Shown here piece by piece: positions 56,757-64,000 of a stretch of DNA of 64,000 bases. Each line of letters opens with the position of its first letter. Within the stretch, counting starts at the first letter, position 1. A model generated the notes under the pieces. The model had not been told where the DNA came from and did not search any database. It was given only the letters and a program-made list of their open reading frames with translations. A program made the position numbers and the translations under genes. Origin of the DNA: Serratia nematodiphila DZ0503SBS1 (GTDB lineage Bacteria > Pseudomonadota > Gammaproteobacteria > Enterobacterales > Enterobacteriaceae); NCBI RefSeq assembly GCF_000738675.1, contig NZ_JPUX01000002.1, positions 372,001 to 436,000 of the forward strand. Direction: 5' to 3'.

Positions 56757-57947
56757 ATGACCAAACACTTAGCCAGACAACGTCTGGTGTACGCCGTCGT
56801 GCTTGGCCTGTTGGCCGCGCTGGGGCCGCTGTGCACCGATCTCTATCTGCCCGCCCTGCCGGAAATGGCGGGCGAGCTGAATACCTCCACCGCCGCCGCG
56901 CAGCTCAGCCTGACCGCCGGGCTGCTCGGCCTGGGCGTCGGCCAGCTGATTTTCGGCCCTTACAGCGACAAGCTGGGCCGTATGCGTCCGCTGCTGCTGT
57001 CGCTGATCCTGCTGCTGGGCGCTTCGCTGTGGTGTGCGCTGGCGCCCACCATCGACCAGTTGCTGATCGCCCGCCTGCTCCAGGGCATCGCCGGCGCCGG
57101 TGGCGCGGTGATTTCCCGCGCCATTGCCCGCGATCTGTACGCCGGCCATGAGCTGACCCGTTTCTTCGCCTTGCTGATGCTGGTTAACGGCCTGGCGCCG
57201 ATCGTCGCGCCGGTGCTGGGCGGCGTGATGCTGCAGGTGATGAACTGGCGCGGCATCTTCGGCGTACTGGCGGCCATCGCGGTGCTGCTGTTCAGCCTGT
57301 CGGCGCTGAAGCTGCGCGAATCCCTGCCGGTAGAGCGCCGCAGCCAGGGCGGTATCCTGGCGATGCTGATGTCACTCGGCGGGTTGCTGACCCAGCGCTA
57401 TTTTATGGGGCTGTGCCTGACGCAGGGCTTCGTAATGGCCGGCATGTTCGCCTATATCGGCGCTTCGCCTTTCGTCTTGCAGCAGATCTACGGCCTCAGC
57501 CCGCAGATGTTCAGCCTGTGCTTCGCCATTAACGGCGTCGGGCTGATCATTGCGGCGCAGCTGGCCAGCCGTCTCAGTTCACGTTGGGGGGAACGCCGGG
57601 TGTTGAGGGGCGGGTTAACGCTGGCGGCCGTCGCATCGCTGCTGCTGTTGTTGGCCGCCGCGCTGCATGCGCCGTTGGTCGTGTTGCTGGTGCCGCTGTT
57701 CTTCTCGGTGGCGGTGATCGGCATCGTCGGCCCGACCGCCTCGTCGCTGGCGATGCAAAGCCAGGGGGACAAAGCCGGCAGCGCGTCGGCCTTGATCGGC
57801 GTGTGCATGTTCGCGCTCGGCGCCTGCGCCGTGCCGCTCACCGGGCTGGGCGGCACCTCAGGCCTGTCGATGGCGCTGACCATCGTCGGCTGTTACGCCA
57901 TCGCCATCCTGCTGTTCAGCCAGTTGGCCCGCCGCAGCGAAGCATAA
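56757..57947 (+). CDS. Bcr/CflA-family multidrug efflux MFS transporter
   Basis: Product of 396 residues with twelve predicted membrane segments. DHA1-type features include the N-terminal LGPLCTDLYLPALPEMAGEL, the loop 2-3 motif GPYSDKLGRMRPLLLS (motif A) and LLQGIAGAGGAVISRAIARDL (motif B region). Family members such as Bcr export bicyclomycin, sulphonamide, chloramphenicol or L-cysteine with proton antiport; the true substrate here cannot be read. It is co-transcribed with the TetR regulator and ends at a terminator shared with cspE. Confidence 0.93.
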   Translation: MTKHLARQRLVYAVVLGLLAALGPLCTDLYLPALPEMAGELNTSTAAAQLSLTAGLLGLGVGQLIFGPYSDKLGRMRPLLLSLILLLGASLWCALAPTIDQLLIARLLQGIAGAGGAVISRAIARDLYAGHELTRFFALLMLVNGLAPIVAPVLGGVMLQVMNWRGIFGVLAAIAVLLFSLSALKLRESLPVERRSQGGILAMLMSLGGLLTQRYFMGLCLTQGFVMAGMFAYIGASPFVLQQIYGLSPQMFSLCFAINGVGLIIAAQLASRLSSRWGERRVLRGGLTLAAVASLLLLLAAALHAPLVVLLVPLFFSVAVIGIVGPTASSLAMQSQGDKAGSASALIGVCMFALGACAVPLTGLGGTSGLSMALTIVGCYAIAILLFSQLARRSEA

Positions 57948-57957
57948 CGCGCCCAAT

Positions 57958-57984
57958 AAAAAACCCGCTCAATGAGCGGGTTTT
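57958..57984. terminator. Bidirectional terminator between MFS gene and cspE
   Basis: AAAACCCGCTC-AAT-GAGCGGGTTTT between convergent genes. Confidence 0.92.
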
Positions 57985-58004
57985 AAGAAATTCAGCTACG
58001 CAGC

Positions 58005-58214
58005 TTAGATAGCAGTAACGTTAGCGGCAGATGGGCCTTTGGCACCGTTCGTGATTTCAAATTCTACACGCTGGCCTTCAGCAAGCGTTTTGAAACCGTT
58101 GCTAACGATGGCAGAGAAGTGAACGAAAACGTCCTTGCTACCATCTTCCGGAGTAATGAAACCGAAGCCCTTGGATTCATTAAACCACTTAACGCTACCT
58201 TTAATCTTAGACAT
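58005..58214 (-). CDS. cspE: Cold shock-like protein CspE
   Basis: Product of 69 residues from ATG 58214 ([20 protein letters not shown]), differing from E. coli CspE at only a few places. It is a single OB-fold with RNP1 KGFGFI and RNP2 DVFVHFSAI. It melts RNA secondary structure, acts as an antiterminator and stabilises mRNAs. AAGGTAAGTTTG upstream gives the ribosome site. crcB and cspE are near each other in E. coli as well, though the accessory genes intervene here. Confidence 0.97.
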   Translation of the reverse strand: MSKIKGSVKWFNESKGFGFITPEDGSKDVFVHFSAIVSNGFKTLAEGQRVEFEITNGAKGPSAANVTAI

Positions 58215-58559
58215 CAAACTTACCTTTAACGTGAATGAAAGACACAAAACCTGTGTCGATTACAGTACAGCAAGCAGGCAGGATTTTGTCCACCACCGCG
58301 ATCACAGAAATCCGATAAAGAGTGAAAAAATCCGTGTTGCCCGGTGTAAATGCATTGCACCGGTTGCGATACGTTACCGTTCCAGGCCAATCCTCTCCCT
58401 GCGCCGGCAAACAACGCGCGAACGCCTAAACCTGCCCCTTCCCCCGATCGTTGACGCGCCGTGCAGACACAATCGCTATGAAATATAACCAGATGGTCTT
58501 TTTGCTTCGGCGCCCCCTGCACTAGGGTTAGGGTTTATTTCCCACTGTGAGCCAAGCCT
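58215..58559. other. cspE leader and divergent control region
   Basis: No gene is seen in this 345-base gap. The cspE side is AT-rich and probably holds a long structured 5' leader, as in other csp genes, and its promoter; I cannot place the start. The right end carries GGGTTAGGGTTTATT (58525-58539), also present at 5861-5875 before ybfE, and then the weak ribosome site of the amidohydrolase gene. Confidence 0.45.
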
Positions 58560-59723
58560 ATGACCAGCCAGTTGGCAGACAAGATCATCGCCTATCGGCG
58601 TGAACTGCACCAAAACCCGGAGCTTTCCAATCACGAATTCGCCACCACCGCCCGCCTGACCCGCTGGCTGCAAGAGGCGGGCATTCGTATTCTGCCGTTG
58701 GCGCTGAAAACCGGCGTCGTGGCGGAGATCGGCTGCGGCAAGGGGCCGATCATCGCCCTGCGCGGCGACATCGACGCCCTGCCAATCGACGAAATCGCCG
58801 ACGTGCCCTTCAGCTCGCAAAACAGCGGCGTGATGCACGCCTGCGGCCACGACTTTCACACCTCGGTGATGCTCGGCGCCGCGCACCTGCTCAAAGCGCG
58901 TGAGGCCGAGCTGCCCGGCACGGTGCGCATCTTCTTCCAGCCGGCGGAAGAGACCTTCAACGGCGCCCGGCACCTGATCGACGCCGGCGCGCTGGATAAC
59001 GTCGCGGCGGTATTTGGTCTGCATAACGCGCCGGAGCTGCCCACCGGCACCTTCGCCACCCGCGCCGGACCGTTCTACGCCAACGTCGATCGCTTCCAGA
59101 TCCGCATCACCGGCAAAGGCGCCCACGCCGCCAAACCGGAACAGGGCGTCGATACCATCGTCACCGCCAGCCAGATCGTCGGCGCGCTGCAGACGCTGCC
59201 CAGCCGCAGCTTCAGCTCGCTGGAATCGCTGGTGGTGAGCGTAACGCGCATCGAAGGCGGCAATACCTGGAACGTGCTGCCGCAAACCGTCGAGCTGGAA
59301 GGCACGGTGCGCACCCACAGCGACGCGGTGCGCCGCCAGGTGCCGGATAAAATTCGCCAGGTGATCGACGGCGTCGCCGCCGCGCTGGGCGCCCAGGCCG
59401 AACTCCACTGGCAGCCGGGGCCGCCGGCGGTGATCAACGACGCCCATTGGGCGGCGTTCAGCAAAACCGTCGCCGCCGAAGCCGGCTACCGGGTCGAAGA
59501 GGCGGAGCTGCAGATGGGCGGCGAAGATTTCGCGCTGTATCTGCATCACGTGCCGGGCGCGTTCGTCAGCATCGGCTCCGCCAGCGAATTCGGACTGCAT
59601 CATCCGCGTTTCAATCCCGATGAGCGCGCCCTCTTCCCTGCCGCCCACTATTTTTCGCTGCTGGCGGAGCGCACGCTGCAACAATTAACCACCGCAGCGA
59701 AAAAAGCCCTCAGCAACGCCTGA
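58560..59723 (+). CDS. M20-family amidohydrolase (YxeP/HipO-like N-acyl amino acid deacylase)
   Basis: Product of 387 residues. Two-metal M20D hydrolase: GDIDALPI near residue 69, metal ligands in MHACGHDFHTS (His93, Cys95, His97), PAEET near residue 128, GLHNAPELPTG, and a terminal MGGEDFALY. The dimerisation insert starts at GKGAHAAKPEQGVDTI. Such enzymes remove acyl groups from N-acyl amino acids or IAA conjugates. With the FMN monooxygenase, N-acetyltransferase and amino-acid-type ABC genes downstream, the best guess is an N-acetyl-cysteine derivative deacetylase as YxeP in Bacillus. It is cytoplasmic. A hairpin and 189 bases separate it from the next gene, so it may be a separate transcript. 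Confidence 0.88.
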   Translation: MTSQLADKIIAYRRELHQNPELSNHEFATTARLTRWLQEAGIRILPLALKTGVVAEIGCGKGPIIALRGDIDALPIDEIADVPFSSQNSGVMHACGHDFHTSVMLGAAHLLKAREAELPGTVRIFFQPAEETFNGARHLIDAGALDNVAAVFGLHNAPELPTGTFATRAGPFYANVDRFQIRITGKGAHAAKPEQGVDTIVTASQIVGALQTLPSRSFSSLESLVVSVTRIEGGNTWNVLPQTVELEGTVRTHSDAVRRQVPDKIRQVIDGVAAALGAQAELHWQPGPPAVINDAHWAAFSKTVAAEAGYRVEEAELQMGGEDFALYLHHVPGAFVSIGSASEFGLHHPRFNPDERALFPAAHYFSLLAERTLQQLTTAAKKALSNA

Positions 59724-59744
59724 ATAACGTGAAATAGTATTTCT

Positions 59745-59780
59745 CCGACGCCGCTGATGCCGCGTCGGGGATTATTATTT
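59745..59780 (+). terminator. Hairpin after the M20 gene
   Basis: CCGACGC (59745-59751) pairs with GCGTCGG (59762-59768), followed by GGATTATTATTTT. It is a weak terminator at best. Confidence 0.5.
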
Positions 59781-59912
59781 TCGCTCGCCGTGATATTTGC
59801 AGTTTTCAACATTTGAATATGCTGTTTTGTTGTTTTACATCCCGTTGCCGCTCATCAATAGTGGACGCATCAGACACCGCGCGCCTTTGCGGCGCATGAC
59901 AGGATAATCACG

Positions 59913-61238
59913 ATGAGCGACAACGCGAATAATCAACGGCAATTACGGCTGGGCGCCATTCTGCACGGCGCATCGGGAAATATGTCCGCCTGGCGCCACC
60001 CGGACGCCACCGCCGACGCCAGCATCAACCTCGAATTTAATATCGCCTCGGCGAAAAAAGCCGAACAGGGCAAATTCGATTTCGTCTTCGTCGCCGATGG
60101 CTTATATATCAACGAAAAGTCCATTCCGCATTTTCTTAACCGTTTCGAGCCGTTGACCTTATTGGCCGCACTGTCCGCCGCCACCGACAAAATTGGCCTG
60201 GTGGGCACGCTCTCCACCTCCTACAGCGATCCGTTCACCGTCGCCCGCCAGTTCGCCAGTCTCGATCACCTGAGCGGCGGGCGCGCGGGCTGGAACGTGG
60301 TGACATCGCCGCTGGAAGGTTCGGCAAAAAACTTCTCGCGCGCCGAACACCCGGAGCACAGCCTGCGTTACCGCATCGCCGGCGAGTTTCTCGACGTCAC
60401 CAAAGGACTGTGGGACTCCTGGGAAGACGATGCCTTCGTGCGCAATAAGGCCAGCGGCGAATTTTTCCGCGCCGGGAAACTGCACACCCTCAATCACCAG
60501 GGGGAGTTCTTCTCGGTGCAGGGGCCGTTGAACATCGGCCGCACGCCGCAGGGCCGCCCGATCCTGTTCCAGGCCGGCGCCTCCGAAGACGGCAAACGGC
60601 TGGCGGCCAAGCACGCCGATGCGATCTTCACCCATCACGACACGCTGGAGCAGGCGCAGGATTTCTACCAGGACGTGAAGCGGCAACTGGTGGAACAGGG
60701 GCGCGAGCCGGACGATCTGCGCATCTTCCAGGGCGTCAGCGTGATCGTCGGCGACGACGACGCGGACGTCGAGCGTCAGTACCAGGAGACCGCCCGCCTG
60801 GTCAGCATCGAGAACGCCCTCAACTACCTTGGCCGCTACTTCGAACATTACGACTTTTCCCGCCATCCGTTGGACGCCCCCTTCCCGGACATCGGCGATC
60901 TGGGGCAAAACAGCTTCCGCAGCACCACCGACGCCATCAAGCGCAACGCCCGCGAGCGGAACCTCACGCTGCGCCAGGTGGCGCTGGAAGCCGCCTCGCC
61001 ACGCCCGGTGTTCAGCGGCACGCCGGAAGCGGTGGCGGACGGCCTGCAACGCTGGTTCGACGGCGAAGCCGCCGACGGCTTCATCATCAGCGGCGGTACG
61101 CCCAACGCCTTCGGGCACTTCGTCGATCGGGTGGTGCCCATCCTGCAACAACGTGGCCTGTTCCGCCGGGCGTACCACGGCGATACGCTGCGCGAACACC
61201 TGGGCCTCATGCGCCCGTTGAACAGATTCACCCAATAA
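59913..61238 (+). CDS. LLM-class FMN-dependent monooxygenase (NtaA/SnaA/DszA family, YxeK-like)
   Basis: Product of 441 residues. A bacterial luciferase-like (beta/alpha)8 barrel: [70 protein letters not shown] and [21 protein letters not shown] are the family segments. It uses reduced FMN from a separate reductase. Relatives cleave C-S or C-N bonds (DszA, NtaA, YxeK, CmoJ). In this context cleavage of a C-S bond in an N-acetylated S-substituted cysteine is the best inference. CACGATG start with AGGATAA upstream. No FMN reductase gene is in the window. Confidence 0.88.
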   Translation: MSDNANNQRQLRLGAILHGASGNMSAWRHPDATADASINLEFNIASAKKAEQGKFDFVFVADGLYINEKSIPHFLNRFEPLTLLAALSAATDKIGLVGTLSTSYSDPFTVARQFASLDHLSGGRAGWNVVTSPLEGSAKNFSRAEHPEHSLRYRIAGEFLDVTKGLWDSWEDDAFVRNKASGEFFRAGKLHTLNHQGEFFSVQGPLNIGRTPQGRPILFQAGASEDGKRLAAKHADAIFTHHDTLEQAQDFYQDVKRQLVEQGREPDDLRIFQGVSVIVGDDDADVERQYQETARLVSIENALNYLGRYFEHYDFSRHPLDAPFPDIGDLGQNSFRSTTDAIKRNARERNLTLRQVALEAASPRPVFSGTPEAVADGLQRWFDGEAADGFIISGGTPNAFGHFVDRVVPILQQRGLFRRAYHGDTLREHLGLMRPLNRFTQ

Positions 61239-61264
61239 TAAGATCGTTTTCAGGGATACCCGCT

Positions 61265-62185
61265 ATGCAGAAAACCGTTACCGCCGCTCTCGTGGCGGCC
61301 TTGCTGAGCCTGACCGGCGCCGCGCAGGCGGGCACCGGCATCGATTTACAGGCCAATGAAACCCCGATCCACGCGCCGAAAAACCCGCAGGCGATCGCCA
61401 AACTGCCGGCCGATTTCCACTTCGTGAAGCCGGGCCAATTCACCGTTGCAATCGCCGCGCTCAACACGCCGCCGCTGGCGCTGTTCGCTGCCGACAACCG
61501 GCGGCTTATCGGCAGCGAAGTGGATATCGCGCAGCTGGTGGCCGACAGCCTGGGCCTGGAGCTGAACGTAGTGCAAACGTCGTGGGAAGACTGGCCGCTG
61601 GGGGTGGTTTCCGGCAAGTATGACGCGGCCATCACCAACGTCACCGTGACCAAAGAGCGCAAAACCCGCTTCGACTTCGCCACCTACCGCATCGACTCGC
61701 TCGGCTTTTACGTCAAAACCGGCGGCAAGATCGCAACGATCAAACAGCCTGCCGATATCGCCGGATTAAAGATCATCGTCGGCTCCGGCACCAACCAGGA
61801 AGCCATCTTGCTGGAGTGGGACAAACAGAACCGGCAACAGGGGCTCAAACCCTTCCAGCCGATCTACGTGACCGACGATGCGGCCGCCACGCTGGCGATC
61901 CAGTCCGGCCGGGCCGACGCCTACTTCGGGCCGAACGTGCTGGGCGCCTATAAAGCGGCGCTGAACGGCCGCACCCGGCTCGCTGGCACGGTGGAAGGCG
62001 GTTGGCCCAAGGCGGCGCACATCGCCGTCACCACCCGTAAAGGCAACGGACTGGTGCAGGCGGTGAACGAAGCGCTGAACGGCGCGATCCGCGGCGGACA
62101 GTACGATCAGGTGCTCAATCGCTGGGGCGAGAGCGTCGAACGCCTTGCGCAGTCGGAAATCAACCCGCCCGGCCTGGGCGATTAG
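61265..62185 (+). CDS. ABC transporter solute-binding protein (family 3, YxeM-like)
   Basis: Product of 306 residues with a Sec signal (MQKTVTAALVAALLSLTGAAQA). It is a periplasmic amino-acid-type binding protein: NTPPLALFAADNRRLIGSEVDIAQ, WPLGVVSGKYDAAITNVTVTKERK, KIIVGSGTNQEAIL and AYFGPNVLGAY. It starts 26 bases after the monooxygenase and precedes the acetyltransferase and permease, so it delivers the operon substrate. Ligand unknown; a modified cysteine is the working guess. Confidence 0.9.
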   Translation: MQKTVTAALVAALLSLTGAAQAGTGIDLQANETPIHAPKNPQAIAKLPADFHFVKPGQFTVAIAALNTPPLALFAADNRRLIGSEVDIAQLVADSLGLELNVVQTSWEDWPLGVVSGKYDAAITNVTVTKERKTRFDFATYRIDSLGFYVKTGGKIATIKQPADIAGLKIIVGSGTNQEAILLEWDKQNRQQGLKPFQPIYVTDDAAATLAIQSGRADAYFGPNVLGAYKAALNGRTRLAGTVEGGWPKAAHIAVTTRKGNGLVQAVNEALNGAIRGGQYDQVLNRWGESVERLAQSEINPPGLGD

Positions 62186-62194
62186 GAGCGCGCA

Positions 62195-62722
62195 ATGACG
62201 CAAGACACCTTCATTCAGACGTTGCCGACCGACCCGCTGATCGCCCCGGTGATCGAGGGGCTGTTCGGCGAGTATCGCCAGCGTTACGGCGACTATTTTG
62301 GTGACCAGGAACCGGAACCGCTGGACCTGTATGCACCGCCGCAAGGGGCCTTCATCGTGCTGCTGCGCGCCGGTGCGCCGATCGCCATGGGTGCCTTCAA
62401 ACGCTATGACGCGCAAACCGCCGAGCTGAAGCGCATCTGGACCCGGGGCGATCTGCGCCGCCAGGGCCTGGCGCAGCGGGTGTTGCAGCAGTTGGAAACG
62501 CTGGCGCTGGCGCAGGGGTATCGCCGGCTCTACCTGACCACCGGCTTTCGCCAGCCCGAAGCGGTGGGCCTGTACCTGAGCAACGGTTATCAGCCGCAGT
62601 TCGATCCCACCGTTGACAGCGAGGTTTACAGCCACCCGCCCTACGATGGCCGCCTGCCGTTCCGCAAAAGCCTGATTGCAGAGGACGCGTGTTGTTGCGC
62701 GTCGGAAAGGAAAATCGCCTAA
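62195..62722 (+). CDS. GNAT-family N-acetyltransferase (YxeL/SnaB-like by context)
   Basis: Product of 175 residues. GNAT fold with the acetyl-CoA loop TRGDLRRQGLAQRVLQQLETLA and the terminal GLYLSNGYQPQFDP. TAGGAG lies seven bases before the ATG and the gap to the upstream gene is nine bases. In the Bacillus yxe and ytm operons the same position relative to transport genes is held by an enzyme that acetylates the imported S-substituted cysteine. The C-terminus (EDACCCASERKIA) is Cys-rich and unusual. Confidence 0.85.
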   Translation: MTQDTFIQTLPTDPLIAPVIEGLFGEYRQRYGDYFGDQEPEPLDLYAPPQGAFIVLLRAGAPIAMGAFKRYDAQTAELKRIWTRGDLRRQGLAQRVLQQLETLALAQGYRRLYLTTGFRQPEAVGLYLSNGYQPQFDPTVDSEVYSHPPYDGRLPFRKSLIAEDACCCASERKIA

Positions 62723-62753
62723 ACCCCCTTTATCTGTAGTCAGGAGACATGAC

Positions 62754-63641
62754 ATGTCCAAACAAGAAGTCTTGAAAGTGGTGCCCGCCCGCTATCCGCT
62801 GCGGCTGATCGGCGCCCTGTTCTCGCTGTTTATTCTGGCCGCCATCGTGCAATCGGTAGCGGGCAACGCGCGCTGGGAATGGGGCGTGTTCGCCGAGTGG
62901 TTCTTCGCCCCGGCGGTGCTGGCCGGGCTGGGGCAAACTCTGCTGCTGACGCTGCTCGGCACGCTGTTCAGCATCCTGTTCGGCACCCTGCTGGCGCTGG
63001 CGCGGCTGTCGCGCTCTTACCTGTTGGCGTCACTGGCCTGGGGGTATATCTGGCTGTTTCGCTCGCTGCCGCTGATCCTGGTGCTGATCATCCTGTATAA
63101 CTTTTCCTATCTGTACGACGCCATCTCGCTGGGCATTCCCTTTACCTCGGTGGTGTTCGCCAGCTACCCGACCATCGATATCCTCGGCCAGTTCGCCGTG
63201 GCGGTGCTGGGCCTGACGCTGGTGCAGTCCGCCTATACCGCCGAGATCATCCGCGGCGGCATCCTGGGCGTGGATTACGGCCAGCACGAAGCGGCGGCGG
63301 CGCTGGGCCTGCCGGGCTATCGCCGCACCTTCCGCATCATTCTGCCGCAGGCGCTGCGCTCCATTATTCCGACCGGATTCAACGAGATCATCAGTCTGGC
63401 GAAAGGCACTTCGATCGTTTATGTGCTGGCGCTGCCGGAGCTGTTTTACACCATCCAGGTGATCTATAACCGCACCCAGCAGGTGATACCGCTGCTGATG
63501 GTGGCCACCGTCTGGTATCTGTTCATCACCACCGCCCTGTCGGTGATCCAATACTACATCGAACGCTATTTCGCCCGGGGCGCGGTGCGCGAACTGCCGC
63601 CGACGCCCTGGCAGAAACTGGCCGGCTGGCTAAAACGTTAG
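62754..63641 (+). CDS. ABC transporter permease (HisMQ type, YxeN-like)
   Basis: Product of 295 residues from ATG 62754 with CAGGAG upstream; the longer in-frame start at 62676 lies within the acetyltransferase gene. About five to six membrane segments (LIGALFSLFILAAIVQSVAG, LAGLGQTLLLTLLGTLFSIL) and the EAA loop ILGVDYGQHEAAAALGLPGY. It is a single, homodimeric permease, since only one permease gene is present. It pairs with the ATPase that starts nine bases later. Confidence 0.92.
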   Translation: MSKQEVLKVVPARYPLRLIGALFSLFILAAIVQSVAGNARWEWGVFAEWFFAPAVLAGLGQTLLLTLLGTLFSILFGTLLALARLSRSYLLASLAWGYIWLFRSLPLILVLIILYNFSYLYDAISLGIPFTSVVFASYPTIDILGQFAVAVLGLTLVQSAYTAEIIRGGILGVDYGQHEAAAALGLPGYRRTFRIILPQALRSIIPTGFNEIISLAKGTSIVYVLALPELFYTIQVIYNRTQQVIPLLMVATVWYLFITTALSVIQYYIERYFARGAVRELPPTPWQKLAGWLKR

Positions 63642-63650
63642 GAGACCCGC

Positions 63651-64000
63651 ATGTCTGAAGCCATTGATTATTACGCCTTGCCCGAGCAGCCGGCACGCAA
63701 CCTCACCCCGGTGCCGGCGCGCGGCCTGATCGAAATCAGCAATGTCAGCAAGTTTTTCGGCAAACACAAGGCGCTGGACGACGTCAGCCTGACGCTGCAG
63801 CCGGGCACCGTGACCGTGATCCTCGGCCCTTCCGGCTCGGGCAAATCGACGCTGCTGCGGGCGATCAACCACCTGGAGCGCGTGGACGAAGGCTTTATCC
63901 GCATCGACGGCGACTACGTCGGTTACCGCCGCAAGGGCAACCGGCTGTACGAGCTGAAGGAAAAGGCCATCCTCCGGCAGCGCATCAACGTCGGCTACGT
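63651..64000 (+). CDS. ABC transporter ATPase, N-terminal part (runs off the window)
   Basis: ATG 63651 after TTAGGAGACC opens a frame with no stop by 64000, giving about 116 residues. After a leader of about 28 residues (MSEAIDYYALPEQPARN), the ABC core begins at GLIEISNVSKFFGKHKALDD; Walker A is [18 protein letters not shown] near residue 63. The segment YRRKGNRLYELKEKAILRQR is typical of amino-acid importers such as TcyN/YxeO/GlnQ. Signature and Walker B lie outside. It completes the binding protein-permease-ATPase set. Confidence 0.92.
   Translation, partial: MSEAIDYYALPEQPARNLTPVPARGLIEISNVSKFFGKHKALDDVSLTLQPGTVTVILGPSGSGKSTLLRAINHLERVDEGFIRIDGDYVGYRRKGNRLYELKEKAILRQRINVGY

Noticed and set aside
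58226-58522. A 98-codon frame on the minus strand upstream of cspE
   Set aside because: It overlaps the likely cspE leader, has no family features and no good start; taken as non-coding leader.

Overview
The window is a chromosomal segment of a high-GC enterobacterium, almost certainly Serratia marcescens or a very close relative. The chitobiase (8062-10719) and the signal-less family 18 chitinase (21581-23023) read as the Serratia Chb and ChiC proteins from N- to C-terminus. The order of housekeeping genes follows the Escherichia coli 14-16 min region (pgm-seqA-ybfF-ybfE-fldA-fur, glnS-nagE-nagBACD-asnB-tRNAs-ubiF-miaB-phoH-ybeY-corC-lnt-gltIJKL-rihA, leuS-lptE-holA-nadD-rsfS-rlmH-mrdAB-rlpA-dacA-ybeD-lipBA-tatE-crcB-cspE), with accessory genes in between. 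I saw no integrase, transposase, insertion sequence, rRNA or CRISPR array.

Layout: 1-1280 is the end of kdpD plus kdpE (potassium two-component system). 1308-2245 is a PadR-type regulator with a histidine-rich N-terminus and a DUF3861-like partner, preceded by three copies of an AGATATATCT operator core. 2437-7858 holds pgm, seqA, ybfF, ybfE, fldA and fur. 8062-12509 is the chiP-chiQ-chb operon (chitoporin, lipoprotein, chitobiase), whose leader carries a ChiX small-RNA site. 13088-21390 is glnS and the divergent nagE / nagBACD genes, with two NagC boxes and a CRP site between them. 21581-24972 is chiC and asnB. 25192-25790 is a six-gene tRNA operon (Met, Leu, Gln, Gln, Met, Gln). 25878-33395 is ubiF, miaB, an inserted yjdM, phoH-ybeY-corC-lnt. 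33790-38085 is gltIJKL-rihA, preceded by a strong sigma54-type element and three NtrC-like dyads. 38234-53555 is azoR, ybeL, then the envelope, replication and lipoate block from leuS to lipA, and tatE. 53774-58214 is a DgcC-like diguanylate cyclase, an acetyltransferase, crcB behind a fluoride riboswitch, an undescribed 31-residue membrane peptide, a TetR/MFS pair and cspE. 58560-64000 is an M20 amidohydrolase, an FMN monooxygenase, a solute-binding protein, an N-acetyltransferase, a permease and an ATPase that runs off the end.

How it works together: chitin is cut by ChiC, oligomers cross the outer membrane through ChiP, Chb splits them to GlcNAc, NagE imports and phosphorylates GlcNAc, and NagA/NagB turn GlcNAc-6-P into fructose-6-P under NagC control. 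This joins a whole polymer-to-glycolysis route within about 15 kb. The last cluster has the same set of parts as the Bacillus Yxe pathway, which salvages S-succinocysteine and related S-modified cysteines: uptake, N-acetylation, oxygenolytic C-S cleavage and deacetylation. It is the most interesting candidate system in the window. The other notable signals are regulatory RNA or DNA sites: the fluoride riboswitch with a covarying pseudoknot, the ChiX and GcvB target sites, and the sigma54/NtrC arrangement before gltI.
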